A DNA stretch of 64,000 nt from Lachnospiraceae bacterium (GCA_022792835.1 JAAWBT010000014.1:16590-80589); one strand, 5' to 3'. Shown: positions 1 through 9,213, counted from the first letter of the stretch. The notes: generated by a model from the sequence alone, not told the origin. Made by a program: numbers and translations.

Positions 1-1081
1 TAGTCACATATTTGGAAATTTTCGGAAGCACATAGTCACAGAAAACCGGAAGATCCTTTCCGGCGATTTCTGCCGAAAGCCCCCGCTCCCCTTCCTCCAT
101 GGACCGGACAAACTCCTTAAGGATACTGCTGCAGGCCCGGTCACAGCAGTAGAGTACGTCTTTCCGGAACAGATAAAGTTTCCGTTTTCCGTAAAAGGCC
201 TGCACATGGTCCAACAAGGAGAGGCGAAAACCGTCCCGTCCCAGAGTCCGTATGGTCCCCATCAGGCAGGGATTCTCCTTCTTAATCTGAACCTGCTTCA
301 CCTCCTCGCCGGCTCCGGAAATCTCCACCGTCCAGCCGGCAAGGACCTTCATCATACTGTCACAGGCGCCAGGGGAGAGTTCAAATTCCCGGATCGTTGG
401 TCTTGGCGAACTCCGGTAAGTCATAAATCTCTGATACACAGACAGATAATCTCCCACCAATCGGGCCACTTCCTCCGCCAGTCTGGCAGAGGCCGGTTCG
501 AAAGCGCTCATACTGTGATAAAAGGCAAGCTGCTTCCCGTATTCCACATAAGACTCATCTTCCAGAGCCATGACAAAGGAAGTCAAATCCTTCACCTGGT
601 ACATCCTCCCTGTCCCTACCTTCAGAGACAAGAGCAGTTTCCCCTCAGAAAACCGGAAGGACGGCTCCAGCCGGATTTTCGCATCCATCCCTGAAACTAC
701 AGCCTCTCTCATATCCCGCCCGGTATAGCTTTGGAGCATCCGCCGCACCGCAAGAGGCGTGGACACACAGGGCGCATGTCCTTTCCGTTCTGCCTCCATC
801 ACGTAAAGGGCTGCCGCCGCCTCATGACGGCACAGCCCCTTGTATTCTCTGTGAACCTGGCACTGGCAGGAAGCCTGATAAAGATAACCGCTTTTGATCA
901 AAAGCGACACCCGCCAGCTCTTCTCCTCATCCTCCACCAACGCACGAATCTTTTCTTCGCCTTTCCAGAAGCTTTCGTTGGACACAAGCTGGACCTTTCC
1001 CCGCTCGAACAACGCCTCGCCCTTCTCATACTCTTGTGGGCTTCTGGATTTTAACCGTATGGTTTCACCGGAATATGCCAT
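1..1081 (-). CDS. SWIM zinc-finger SNF2-family helicase, N-terminal part (runs off window)
   Basis: This reading frame stays open from an ATG at 1079-1081 to the left window edge, so the ORF track shows only a fragment of it. The translation begins MAYSGETIRLKSRS. Around residues 70-90 it has a SWIM-type zinc motif: CQC, then a spacer, then CRHE. This is followed by a region like the SNF2-associated domain. In the family, SWIM plus this domain precede a SNF2/DEAD helicase core that would lie outside the window. It starts 41 bp after argS on the same strand, with AAAGAGGG upstream of the ATG. Function is inferred from N-terminal architecture only; the ATPase motifs are not visible here. Confidence 0.75.
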   Translation of the reverse strand, partial: MAYSGETIRLKSRSPQEYEKGEALFERGKVQLVSNESFWKGEEKIRALVEDEEKSWRVSLLIKSGYLYQASCQCQVHREYKGLCRHEAAAALYVMEAERKGHAPCVSTPLAVRRMLQSYTGRDMREAVVSGMDAKIRLEPSFRFSEGKLLLSLKVGTGRMYQVKDLTSFVMALEDESYVEYGKQLAFYHSMSAFEPASARLAEEVARLVGDYLSVYQRFMTYRSSPRPTIREFELSPGACDSMMKVLAGWTVEISGAGEEVKQVQIKKENPCLMGTIRTLGRDGFRLSLLDHVQAFYGKRKLYLFRKDVLYCCDRACSSILKEFVRSMEEGERGLSAEIAGKDLPVFCDYVLPKISKYVT

Positions 1082-1122
1082 TTTTCCCTCTTTCTGGCGC
1101 AGAACCTGTCCCGCCGGCCATC

Positions 1123-2892
1123 TTACATCCTGTCAGGCGCTTCAAAACCAAGCAGGCCGATACAGGTCTCCAGAACCCTTCTCACCAGCCCCAGCAGACA
1201 GATATAAGCAGCCTGACGTTCCTTATCCTCCTCGGCCATAATCTTTGTCTCATGATAAAACCGGTTAAAGGCATTGGACAGCTCATAAATATACTGGCAT
1301 ATTTTATGGGGCGCCTGTTCCACAAAGGCGGAAAGCAAGGCATCCTGTACCCGGCTTACCATGAGCTGCAGCGCCTTTTCACTCTCCGAGAGGGCCGGCA
1401 GAATCCTCCCTTTACCTGTGGGCTTATCCTCAAGCTCTTCATATTTTGCCTGAATGGATTTGATCCGCACAATGGTATAAAGGATGTAAGGGCCTGTGTC
1501 TCCCTCAAAAGAAATGAACCGGTCCACGTCAAAAATGTAATCCTTGGCCGCCTGGTTGGACAAATCCCCGTATTTTAAAGCTGCAAGGCCAATCATCTTC
1601 GCCGTCTCTTTGGCTTCATCCTCTCCCATGGACCGATTTTCCATGATCTTCTCATAGACGGCGTCGCTGATCTCCCGGATCAGATATTCCAGCCGCATGA
1701 TTCCGCCGTCCCTGGTCTTAAAAGGCTTTCCGTCCCTGCCGTTCATGGTTCCAAACCCCAGAAAGTCTAACTTCACTTCAGGCCTTACAATGCCAGTCTT
1801 CTTGGCACATCGGAACACCTGTGTAAAATGGAGCGACTGTCTTTTGTCTACCACATAGAGAATTCTGTCAGGAGCAAACAGCTTTTCCCGCTCCACCAAA
1901 GTCGCCAGATCTGTAGTGGAATATAAGGTCGCCCCGTCAGATTTCAAGAGAATGCAGGGAGGCACCTCCTTGGCATCCGTCTCTTCTGCCACGTCCACCA
2001 CCAAAGCCCCCTGGCTTTCGTGAGCGAAGCCCTCTGTCTTCATCTGTTCTACCATATCTGGAATATAGCCCTGGGCGTCGCTCTCCTTTTTCCAGATGTC
2101 AAAGGTCACACCCAGTTTTTCATAATTTTTCTTAAGATCAGCCACAGACACATTTAAAATATGGTTCCACAGGGCCAGATATCCCCTGTTCCCGTTCTGG
2201 AGTTTAAAAGTGGCGTCATGGGCCTTCTTCGCGAAAACCTCGTCCACCTTAGATTTGGCACTGGCCGCCGGATAGATCTCTTCCAGCTCCCCGATGGTAA
2301 AAGGCGCCTCTGCCGGATATTCCCCCTTATAATCCTCTTTAAAATAAGGAAGCTCTGGCTGCCGTTCTTTTAATTCCTCGATGATCAGCCCCATCTGGAG
2401 CCCCCAGTCTCCCAGGTGGACGTCCCCGATGACTTTATGCCCCAGGAACCGGGACAAACGTTTCATACTCTCCCCAATGATCGCCGAGCGCAGATGTCCC
2501 ACGTGAAGGGGCTTGGCCACGTTGGGTCCGCCGTAATCAATGATAATGGTCTCCTGCTTTTCCTCTGGGCAGATTCCCAGCTTTTCCTCATTGTCCATCT
2601 GCTCCAGATACTTTGACACAAACCCACCGGAAAGTTTTATATTGATAAATCCGGGATTCACCGCCGTGACTTCTTCGAACACCTCGTTCCCCGAAATCTG
2701 TCCCACCACGTCACCTGCGATCATAATGGGCGCTTTCTTATAAAGTTTTGCCCCGGCCATGGCGCCGTTGCACTGGTATTCACACAGGTCCGGCCTGTTG
2801 GAAAGAGTCACTTTCCCAAGGTTCCTCTCATATCCGCAGTCTGCAAATCCCTGCTCTGTGATTTCTGTAATCAGGTCGATCAGCTTTTTCAT
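1123..2892 (-). CDS. argS: Arginyl-tRNA synthetase
   Basis: Charges tRNA-Arg with arginine using ATP in the cytoplasm. The 589-residue length is normal for a bacterial class I ArgRS. Residues 1-85 form the tRNA D-loop-binding domain. The HIGH-type signature appears as HVGHLRS near residue 125 (DYGGPNVAKPLHVGHLRS). The C-terminal third is the all-helical anticodon-binding DALR domain. As usual for ArgRS there is no clear KMSKS. GGAGGAATTT precedes the ATG and a -10 TATAAT lies at about 2935-2940. It probably co-transcribes with the helicase gene downstream. Confidence 0.97.
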   Translation of the reverse strand: MKKLIDLITEITEQGFADCGYERNLGKVTLSNRPDLCEYQCNGAMAGAKLYKKAPIMIAGDVVGQISGNEVFEEVTAVNPGFINIKLSGGFVSKYLEQMDNEEKLGICPEEKQETIIIDYGGPNVAKPLHVGHLRSAIIGESMKRLSRFLGHKVIGDVHLGDWGLQMGLIIEELKERQPELPYFKEDYKGEYPAEAPFTIGELEEIYPAASAKSKVDEVFAKKAHDATFKLQNGNRGYLALWNHILNVSVADLKKNYEKLGVTFDIWKKESDAQGYIPDMVEQMKTEGFAHESQGALVVDVAEETDAKEVPPCILLKSDGATLYSTTDLATLVEREKLFAPDRILYVVDKRQSLHFTQVFRCAKKTGIVRPEVKLDFLGFGTMNGRDGKPFKTRDGGIMRLEYLIREISDAVYEKIMENRSMGEDEAKETAKMIGLAALKYGDLSNQAAKDYIFDVDRFISFEGDTGPYILYTIVRIKSIQAKYEELEDKPTGKGRILPALSESEKALQLMVSRVQDALLSAFVEQAPHKICQYIYELSNAFNRFYHETKIMAEEDKERQAAYICLLGLVRRVLETCIGLLGFEAPDRM

Positions 2893-2997
2893 AAATTCCT
2901 CCGTCGAAAATTTTTACACTTTCACTATCCGCTTATTATATACCTTTTTCTCTGGAAAGTACATAGACTTTTTCTGCTTCCCTTTCCATAATTCCAG

Positions 2998-3036
2998 TGG
3001 TATACTGAAAGAAAACCCGGGCGGGCTTTCGCCCGC
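2998..3036 (+). promoter_or_regulatory. Extended -10 promoter and 5' hairpin of the cupin gene
   Basis: TGGTATACT (extended -10, 2998-3006) has only a weak -35. It is followed at about the expected transcript start by GCGGGC-TTTC-GCCCGC (3021-3036). The hairpin has no U tract, so it more likely stabilises the 5' end of the mRNA than terminates it. Confidence 0.5.
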
Positions 3037-3066
3037 ACTGCCGGAACTTTTATGGAGGGTAAAATT

Positions 3067-3519
3067 ATGAAGGTAAAGATTCAAGATTTAAAAGATGTGG
3101 CTGTCAAGGGAGTCCATGTGGCGTTCACGGAAACCTGCGAAGCTTACAAAGAAGATTTCTTTGAGTGGACCGCATTCCCCATTGTCACACAGTTCAAGAC
3201 AGATAAGATCATGTCCGGCGTGCTGCAGGGCTGGCATCACACCCCCAATTTCAGCCAAATCGAATACCATGAGGATGCAGAGCAGTTCTTCTTCACCGAA
3301 GGGACTGCCCTTATGCTGTTCATCGACATTGTGGACAAAACGCCTGACATGGATACTGCACAGATTGTCCGCATCCCTGCAGGCACTCAGCTCGACATCG
3401 CTGCAGGCAAGGGGCATTTCGTGGCTGTGGCGGAGGGATGTACCTTCAAGGCCATTGTCGTCTCTCCTGTTCAGGATGCTCCCAGGATGGACCTTCCCGA
3501 GATGGTATGTGGAGAATAA
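3067..3519 (+). CDS. Small cupin-fold protein of unknown substrate
   Basis: A 150-residue protein with a beta-rich pattern and a possible metal-binding cluster (WHHTPNF, then EYHEDAEQFFF, then GKGHFVAV) typical of single-domain cupins. It distantly resembles ureidoglycolate lyase-type cupins, but there are no purine-catabolism neighbours, so no substrate is assigned. The track starts at 3052, but that ATG is part of the Shine-Dalgarno (TGGAGGGTAAAATT); the ATG at 3067 is better placed. It is monocistronic, with its own promoter and a strong terminator. Confidence 0.7.
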   Translation: MKVKIQDLKDVAVKGVHVAFTETCEAYKEDFFEWTAFPIVTQFKTDKIMSGVLQGWHHTPNFSQIEYHEDAEQFFFTEGTALMLFIDIVDKTPDMDTAQIVRIPAGTQLDIAAGKGHFVAVAEGCTFKAIVVSPVQDAPRMDLPEMVCGE

Positions 3520-3527
3520 CGGGTAAT

Positions 3528-3561
3528 GAAAAGCCCCCGGCCATGGCTGGGGGGCTTTTCA
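3528..3561 (+). terminator. Rho-independent terminator after the cupin gene
   Basis: GAAAAGCCCCC pairs with GGGGGCTTTTC across GGCCATGGCTG. The A-rich left arm and T-rich right arm let it work in both directions between the cupin gene (+) and the DUF1858 gene (-). Confidence 0.85.
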
Positions 3562-3582
3562 ATTTATACCTTATGTTTTTGT

Positions 3583-3783
3583 TCAAACCTTGTGAAGCAA
3601 ATGCAGATTCAGCTTGCGCACCAGAAGGACAGGGTCCAATCCATGCTCCAGAGCCGCCTGCTCCAAGGTTTCTCCGGAAGCGGAGGCACAGCCGATGCAG
3701 GCCATCCCTGCCCCGGCAAGAAGTTCTCCTGCCTCCTCATAGGTTTCCAGAAGTTCACTGATAAGCATATCTTTCTCGATCAT
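3583..3783 (-). CDS. DUF1858 domain protein
   Basis: 66 residues with the DUF1858 signature: an N-terminal MIEKDMLISELL helix, a GMACIGCASASGETL segment with a CxxC pair, and an EHG-LD-LL C-terminus. Members are small proteins thought to bind redox centres or act with hybrid-cluster and Fe-S repair proteins; their role is not settled. It follows the HTH-aminotransferase gene by 23 bp and probably shares its transcript. Confidence 0.8.
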   Translation of the reverse strand: MIEKDMLISELLETYEEAGELLAGAGMACIGCASASGETLEQAALEHGLDPVLLVRKLNLHLLHKV

Positions 3784-3806
3784 GGTCTCCCTCCTCTCCA
3801 GTCTTT

Positions 3807-5339
3807 TTACTGATGATAATAACTGAGAAAATCTGCCAGCTTTTCTGTAAATTCCTTAAGCACCCCGACCCTCGGCAGATATACCACCCGGAAATGATCC
3901 GGCTCCTTCCAATTGAATCCGCCTCCGTGGATCAGCAGAACCTTCTTATCCCGCAGAAGATCCAGCACAAACTTTTCATCATCCGTGATATTGAACTTTT
4001 TTGCATCGATCTTCGGGAACATGTAAAATGCTCCCTTTGGCTTCACGACACTGATCCCCGGAATATCCACCAGCGCGTTGTACACACATTCTCTCTGTTC
4101 ATAGATCCGGCCTCCCGGCACCACATAGCCTTCGACGCTCTGGTGGCCGCCCAGGGCCGTCTGCACGATGGACTGGGCCGGTACATTGGAGCAGAGGCGC
4201 ATATTGGAAAGCATTTTGATTCCCTCTATATAATCTTTGGCAATGGCCTTGTTTCCGCTCAAAATCATCCATCCGATCCGAAAGCCCGCGATCATATGGG
4301 ACTTGGAAAGGCCGCTGAAGGTGGTGCAGAACAGATCTGGCGCCAGAGACGCAATGGACACATGCTCTTCCCCGTCCATGACCAGCCGGTCATAGATCTC
4401 ATCGGAAAAAATCATCAGCTGATGTTCCCTGGCAATATCGACGATCTGCTGCAGAACCTCCCTGGGATAGAGCGCGCCGGTCGGGTTGTTGGGATTGATG
4501 ATCACAATCGCCTTTGTCCTGTCCGTGATCTTCTTTTTGATGTCTTCCATATCTGGATACCATTCTGCCTGCTCATCACAGATATAGTGGACAGGCGTGC
4601 CCCCGGCCAGGGTCGCGCTGGCCGTCCACAGAGGATAATCCGGCGACGGAATCAGAATCTCATCGTTGCTGTCCAGCAAAGCGGACATGCACAGGTTGAT
4701 CAGCTCGCTGACTCCGTTGCCCGTATAGATGTCATCCATAGATACATTGGGAATCTTTTTGATCTGGGCGTACTGCATGATCGCCTTCCTGGCGGAAAAC
4801 AGCCCGTTGGCCTGGGAATAGCCCTCACAGTCTGTCAGCTGCCGGCTCATGTCCTGAATCACCTCGTCCGGTGTCCGAAACCCGAAGGGAGCCGGGTTCC
4901 CGATATTCAATTTTAAGATCTGCATCCCCGCCTCTTCCATTCTAGAAGCCTCTTCTACCACCGGACCTCTCACATCATATAGTACATTGTCCAACTTTGA
5001 TGATTTTTTAAATTCCCGCATTTTTCTTCCTCCCAGGACTCTATTTTCTTTCTCTCCACTATCCAGACTTTCCTGCACAGGCAGAAGTTCTATGCCGTCC
5101 GGCTTTAAGGTTTCTGTCGTTTCTCCATCTCTCAGCCATTCTTCCTCCACCTGCAGCGCTTCTGCCAGAAAGCAAAGGATTCTGGCCCGTGGAACGGTCT
5201 TCCCGCTCACATACTGGCTCACATGGCTTTTGCCAAGCTTAACCGCCCGCTCCGAGGCCATTCGGATCAGGTCCGCCTGCTTTACATTCCGCTTCTCCAT
5301 TGCCAGTTTTAGCCTGTCCGCAAAGGTTTTCGTTGACAT
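3807..5339 (-). CDS. XRE-type HTH fused to AlaA-like PLP aminotransferase
   Basis: Residues ~5-75 are a Cro/C1-type helix-turn-helix (ADRLKLAMEKRNVKQADL; SHVSQYVSGKTVPRA). After a short acidic linker, residues ~106-510 form a complete class I/II aminotransferase starting MREFKKSSKLDNV, like alanine-synthesising AlaA enzymes. PLP features include NPNNPTGAL, SDEIYDRL, and FSGLSKSHMIAGFRIGW with the Schiff-base lysine. The likely reaction is glutamate-pyruvate transamination. Unlike MocR regulators the DNA-binding part is XRE, not GntR. The upstream region carries four AGTTCAA repeats, suggesting autoregulation. An internal start at the second domain could also give free enzyme. Confidence 0.85.
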   Translation of the reverse strand: MSTKTFADRLKLAMEKRNVKQADLIRMASERAVKLGKSHVSQYVSGKTVPRARILCFLAEALQVEEEWLRDGETTETLKPDGIELLPVQESLDSGEKENRVLGGRKMREFKKSSKLDNVLYDVRGPVVEEASRMEEAGMQILKLNIGNPAPFGFRTPDEVIQDMSRQLTDCEGYSQANGLFSARKAIMQYAQIKKIPNVSMDDIYTGNGVSELINLCMSALLDSNDEILIPSPDYPLWTASATLAGGTPVHYICDEQAEWYPDMEDIKKKITDRTKAIVIINPNNPTGALYPREVLQQIVDIAREHQLMIFSDEIYDRLVMDGEEHVSIASLAPDLFCTTFSGLSKSHMIAGFRIGWMILSGNKAIAKDYIEGIKMLSNMRLCSNVPAQSIVQTALGGHQSVEGYVVPGGRIYEQRECVYNALVDIPGISVVKPKGAFYMFPKIDAKKFNITDDEKFVLDLLRDKKVLLIHGGGFNWKEPDHFRVVYLPRVGVLKEFTEKLADFLSYYHQ

Positions 5340-5353
5340 CTTGTTCTCCTGTC

Positions 5354-5439
5354 AGTTCAATTTTTCTTCAAAAGTTCAATTTTGGAGTCTTTTAGTTCAA
5401 CTTCACGTGTAGTATAACACAGCACAAAAAAAAGTTCAA
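5354..5439 (-). promoter_or_regulatory. Promoter and phased operator array of the HTH-aminotransferase gene
   Basis: On the minus strand TTGAAC (5434-5439), a 17-bp spacer and TATACT (5411-5416) make a near-consensus promoter. AGTTCAA[CT]TT occurs four times on the plus strand at 5354, 5373, 5394 and 5433, spaced 19, 21 and 39 bp, close to whole helical turns. One copy is the -35 box itself and the others lie from about +4 into the leader. This is the expected pattern of an autorepressor stacking on one DNA face. Confidence 0.7.
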
Positions 5440-5581
5440 CTTCTGGCTGTACAGAAAAACCATAGAGAGCGGAAAATTTTTCACGTTTCTTATTCGCCCT
5501 ATGATATAATAAAGCTGAAATATAAATCTGAAAATCTGGATATGATTATAACAAGAAGGACAGACGAGGAGGTGTTGGCAA

Positions 5582-7054
5582 ATGACATCTGATACATTTG
5601 AGTCCATGCTTACCATCGGTGAAACCGTGGCAGTGGAATTTAAGCGCTGCGGAAATGGAATCGAACATGATGTATATGAAAGCGTCTGTTCTTTCCTGAA
5701 CCGTTTTGGCGGAGACCTGTTTATGGGAGTAGAAGACGACGGCACTGTAGTCGGCATTCCGGAAAAAGCCGCGGCGGATATGATCAAAAACTTCATCAGC
5801 GTCATCAGCAATCCTGCTGTATTTACACCGACTCTCTATCTCTCACCAGAGCTCTTAAACTACCACGGACATACTGTAATCCATGTCCATGTGCCTCCCA
5901 GCGCCGAGGTGCACAGCTACAAAAAAACGATTTATGACCGGGCAAATGAGGCGGATATTAAAGTAACCGCCACTGCTCAGATCGCCTCTATGTATATCCG
6001 AAAGCAAAATATTTTTACGGAGAAAAAAATCTATCCCTATGCGTCCATGGAGGATCTGCGGCTTGATTTGTTCCCCAGAATCCGCCAGATGGCAGTCAAC
6101 CATGCAGGAGGCAGACATCCCTGGGAAACCATGAATGACCAGGAGTTGCTCATAAGTGCCGGATTGTACGGCACAGACATCGCCACAGGAGAAAAAGGAT
6201 ATAACCTGGCCGCCCTCCTTCTCCTCGGCAAGGATGAAGTCATTATGAATGTCTGTCCAGCCTATGAAACAGATGCCCTGGTACGCCGGATAAATGCAGA
6301 CCGGTATGATGACCGGGAAATCGTCCGCACAAACTTAATTGAAAGTTTCGATCAATTGATGGAATTTGCCAGAAAACATCTGCCGGATAAATTTTTTCTG
6401 GAAGATGAAAACCGGATAAGCCTGAGAAATATCCTTGCGCGGGAAATGATCAGCAATATTTTAATGCACCGGGAATTTACCAGCGCCTATGCGGCAAAAT
6501 TTATCATTAAAAAAGATCAGATGTACACAGAAAACGCAAACCGTGCCTCTTTAGAAGGCTTCATTACTCCTGACAACCTGGAACCCAGTCCTAAAAATCC
6601 AGTTATCGCTTCCTTTTTCCGGACCATCGGCAGGGCAGACCGCCTTGGTTCCGGCGTCAGGAACCTATTTAAATACAGCAGATTTTATTCCGGACAGGAC
6701 CCTAAATTTCAGGAAGGAGACGTATTCCGTATCATTGTTCCTTTAAACGAAGAGTACTCCTTTGATCACCAGCTTGGTACAGAAACGGACAATCATACTA
6801 CCGCTAAGACTACCGCTAAGACTACCGCTAAGACTACCGCTAAAGCGGGGAAAAAGCTCACTGGAACAGAACGTAAAATACTGGAGCTGATCAAAAAAAA
6901 TCCATTTATCACTCAGGCGGATCTGGCAGGCTGTGTCGGCCTGTCGGTAGACGGCATCCGCCATGCAATAAAGCAGTTAAAATCAAAAGGAATTTTGACC
7001 CGCAAAGGATCCAGCCGGTACGGAAGCTGGCAGATCCATATAAAAATCGAGTAG
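5582..7054 (+). CDS. AlbA_2 (Schlafen-like) ATP-binding transcriptional regulator
   Basis: A 490-residue protein. Residues ~10-130 match the AlbA_2/divergent AAA-4 domain (GETVAVEFKRC; NRFGGDLFMGVEDDGTVVG). The middle and C-terminal half resemble the RecG-related HATPase-like region of this family (RNILAREMISNILMHREF; GRADRLGSGVRNLFKY). A TTAK repeat linker then leads to a winged helix (TQADLAGCVGLSVDGIRHAIKQLKSKGIL). It is probably a DNA-binding regulator; target unknown. GGAGGTGTTGGCAA precedes the ATG. It is divergent from the HTH-aminotransferase gene and ends inside a long terminator. Confidence 0.8.
   Translation: MTSDTFESMLTIGETVAVEFKRCGNGIEHDVYESVCSFLNRFGGDLFMGVEDDGTVVGIPEKAAADMIKNFISVISNPAVFTPTLYLSPELLNYHGHTVIHVHVPPSAEVHSYKKTIYDRANEADIKVTATAQIASMYIRKQNIFTEKKIYPYASMEDLRLDLFPRIRQMAVNHAGGRHPWETMNDQELLISAGLYGTDIATGEKGYNLAALLLLGKDEVIMNVCPAYETDALVRRINADRYDDREIVRTNLIESFDQLMEFARKHLPDKFFLEDENRISLRNILAREMISNILMHREFTSAYAAKFIIKKDQMYTENANRASLEGFITPDNLEPSPKNPVIASFFRTIGRADRLGSGVRNLFKYSRFYSGQDPKFQEGDVFRIIVPLNEEYSFDHQLGTETDNHTTAKTTAKTTAKTTAKAGKKLTGTERKILELIKKNPFITQADLAGCVGLSVDGIRHAIKQLKSKGILTRKGSSRYGSWQIHIKIE
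6797..6844 (+). repeat. Four tandem 12-bp repeats within the AlbA_2 gene
   Basis: ACTACCGCTAAG is repeated four times; the last copy ends AAA. It encodes TTAK x4, a positively charged flexible hinge between the ATPase-like region and the winged helix. The unit is a multiple of three, so slippage would change hinge length without breaking the frame. Confidence 0.9.
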
Positions 7055-7081
7055 GGAAGTCTCCCTACTCGATTTTTATAT
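7038..7081. terminator. Bidirectional terminator with 20-bp perfect stem
   Basis: ATATAAAAATCGAGTAGGGA and its exact complement flank an AGTC loop. The stop codon of the AlbA_2 gene lies inside the left arm. A- and T-rich ends serve both this gene and the convergent antiporter operon. Confidence 0.9.
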
Positions 7082-7119
7082 GCCATTTTTTCTTCTCTTG
7101 CTCCCCAAGACGGCCATTC

Positions 7120-9213
7120 TCACCGGAGCCACAACAGATAAAGAAGCACCACAATCAGACCGATACAAACTAAAAGCAAAGCAAAGGAAAGGCTCTCGTC
7201 AATGATTCGATTGGTCCGCACCGTCTTCTCCTCAAACTCCATCAGCCTGCGCACATAAGCCTTTTCCACCGGATGTTTCCTGCGGACTGTTTTGTTAAGA
7301 ACTTCTGACCCCCATTCCAGGAAACAGCCCATGGCGTAAGCCAGCCGGTTTCTCGCCACATGAATCTTATCTTCCTTAAGCTGTCTGTGGGTGGTCTTTC
7401 TGGCAAAGACAACCATCCCGTCCACTGTGCGGTCAAGCACCCGGCAAAGAACCGCCAACACCTCCAAAAGCCCTTTCCCGATGCCCCGAATCATCCGCTC
7501 CAGGTCAAGCCAGGCCGGCCACCGGTCCACATATTCCCGGATGCCCTTCTCCCCTTTTCTCATGAGAATTGTCCGGATCACTCCGAAATAGATCAGTGCG
7601 CCGATGGCGATGGAAATCAGGCCGCCGGACAGATTCTCCAGCGAAAAATACCGGACCGGGTGAGCCAGAGGGCCGCCGCCAAAAAATCCTTCTCCAAGCT
7701 TTGCCACAGGCTCCATGGTCAGCCCTGGAATCATTCCCATGACGGGAAGAAGCAGAGCCGGAACTACCACCGCAAACTTGCTCTCCAGATTCCAGTAGCT
7801 TTTATACTTCTGCTCGAATTCCTCCTGCCTTTCCTGGTTCCTTTCCACAAAAACCGCCACAAAAAGTTTCGTCATGTAGGCCACCGTCATACCGCCGGAA
7901 ATCAGGAAAATCCATTCCGCCCCTTTCCAGAAAGCCGCCGTCCCACAGACAGACAATCCTTTTGCCGCCAGGGCGCCGTATTCCACAATACTCTCATGGA
8001 GCAGAGTCTTACTGATATATCCGTTCCAGAGAGGAATGCCGCCGATGCCCAGGGCTCCCATGAGAAAACAGAAAGCAAGCAACGGTTTTTTCCGCCCAAA
8101 TCCCCGGATCTCATTGAGATTCAGCTTGTGCAGATTCATATAGATCACTCCGGCCACCAGGAAGAGCACCAGCTTGATCAAAGAATGATTTACCATATGA
8201 AGAAGGGTTCCCCGGACCGCCAGGGCGTTTTCCTCCCCAAGAAGCCCCTGCAGGCCGATCCCCACCAGAATAAATCCGATCTGAGACATGGACGAACAAG
8301 CTAAGGTCCGTTTCAAGTCGACAGAAAACACAGCGAGAAGGGCTCCGCCGAACATGGTCAGCACACCAAATACAAAAATCGCCATTCCCCAAAAAGGATC
8401 ATAACGAAAGATATTACAGCTTATGGCCAACAGTCCAAAAATCCCGGTTTTCGTCAGAATTCCCGAAAGCAGAGCGCTGGCCGGGGCCGGAGCCACCGGA
8501 TGGGCTTTGGGAAGCCAGATATGGAGAGGAAAGACACCGGCCTTGGCCGCAAAACCAAAGGCTGTAAGCCCCCCCGCCAGATAAAGAGCCCTCTTCTCCC
8601 CCGCCCCAACTGTCCGGCAGGCAGAAAGAAGCCCGGAAAACTCCAGAGTCCCCAAGGTATGAGAAAGCAGGAACAGACCCATAAGCGTCACCATACCGCC
8701 GATCACCGCCACGGCAAGATAAGTGCCTGCCGCTCTCATAGCTCCCTCCTTCTCATCGTGAGCCACCCACACATAAGAAGTAAAGGACATGACCTCAAAG
8801 AAAAGAAATGCTGTAAAAAGGTCTGCTGATAGAAATACTCCCATGACAGCACCAAGGGTCAGGAGCACAAACAGATAATACCGGTTCCTGTTCCGGTAAT
8901 GGGCCAGATATTCTCTGGAAAAGATCGTTGTCATGACCCACATAAAAGCCGCAATCAGACCATAAAGAGCCCGGAACCCGTCAAGTTCCAGATGAAGTCC
9001 CAGGCCACAGAAACCTTCCCACCAAAACTCCGAGGCTCCCGCAGAAAGCAACCCGGAGAGTAAAAGCGCCAGAACCAGGGCAAACTCCAGGACCACCGCG
9101 CCGTCGGCAAAGAGATCCCTGCCTTTTTTCGAAAATCTTCCTATTATATAGGCCAGCAGGGCCGCCTCCATCGGCCAGACTGTCAGGAAGAAAAGGAATC
9201 CATTTCCACTCAT
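7120..9213 (-). CDS. Antiporter-type membrane subunit with long C-terminal extension (NuoL/HyfB-like)
   Basis: 697 residues, hydrophobic, with the Proton_antipo_M fold. The proton-path signature KAGVFPLHIWLPKAHP occurs near residue 240, followed by ASALLSGILTKTG. After ~500 residues of bundled helices there is a ~190-residue mostly soluble, charged extension ending in one last transmembrane helix (SFALLLVCIGLIVVLLYLLW). The track start is upstream; the ATG at 9211-9213, after AGGAGTGGTGGT and overlapping the previous stop by 4 bp (ATGA), is the better start. It is the last gene of the Mrp/Mbh-like operon and likely one of its ion-pumping modules. Confidence 0.85.
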   Translation of the reverse strand: MSGNGFLFFLTVWPMEAALLAYIIGRFSKKGRDLFADGAVVLEFALVLALLLSGLLSAGASEFWWEGFCGLGLHLELDGFRALYGLIAAFMWVMTTIFSREYLAHYRNRNRYYLFVLLTLGAVMGVFLSADLFTAFLFFEVMSFTSYVWVAHDEKEGAMRAAGTYLAVAVIGGMVTLMGLFLLSHTLGTLEFSGLLSACRTVGAGEKRALYLAGGLTAFGFAAKAGVFPLHIWLPKAHPVAPAPASALLSGILTKTGIFGLLAISCNIFRYDPFWGMAIFVFGVLTMFGGALLAVFSVDLKRTLACSSMSQIGFILVGIGLQGLLGEENALAVRGTLLHMVNHSLIKLVLFLVAGVIYMNLHKLNLNEIRGFGRKKPLLAFCFLMGALGIGGIPLWNGYISKTLLHESIVEYGALAAKGLSVCGTAAFWKGAEWIFLISGGMTVAYMTKLFVAVFVERNQERQEEFEQKYKSYWNLESKFAVVVPALLLPVMGMIPGLTMEPVAKLGEGFFGGGPLAHPVRYFSLENLSGGLISIAIGALIYFGVIRTILMRKGEKGIREYVDRWPAWLDLERMIRGIGKGLLEVLAVLCRVLDRTVDGMVVFARKTTHRQLKEDKIHVARNRLAYAMGCFLEWGSEVLNKTVRRKHPVEKAYVRRLMEFEEKTVRTNRIIDESLSFALLLVCIGLIVVLLYLLWLR

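Noticed and set aside
206-1578. Plus-strand ORFs at the left edge
   Set aside because: They oppose the SWIM/SNF2 and argS genes, which have clear motifs and starts.
3813-4916. 367-residue plus-strand ORF
   Set aside because: It lies entirely opposite the aminotransferase gene; composition (many His, Leu, Arg) is typical of antisense frames.
6797-6844. CRISPR-like array
   Set aside because: Four contiguous 12-bp units without spacers inside a coding region are a tandem repeat, not a CRISPR.
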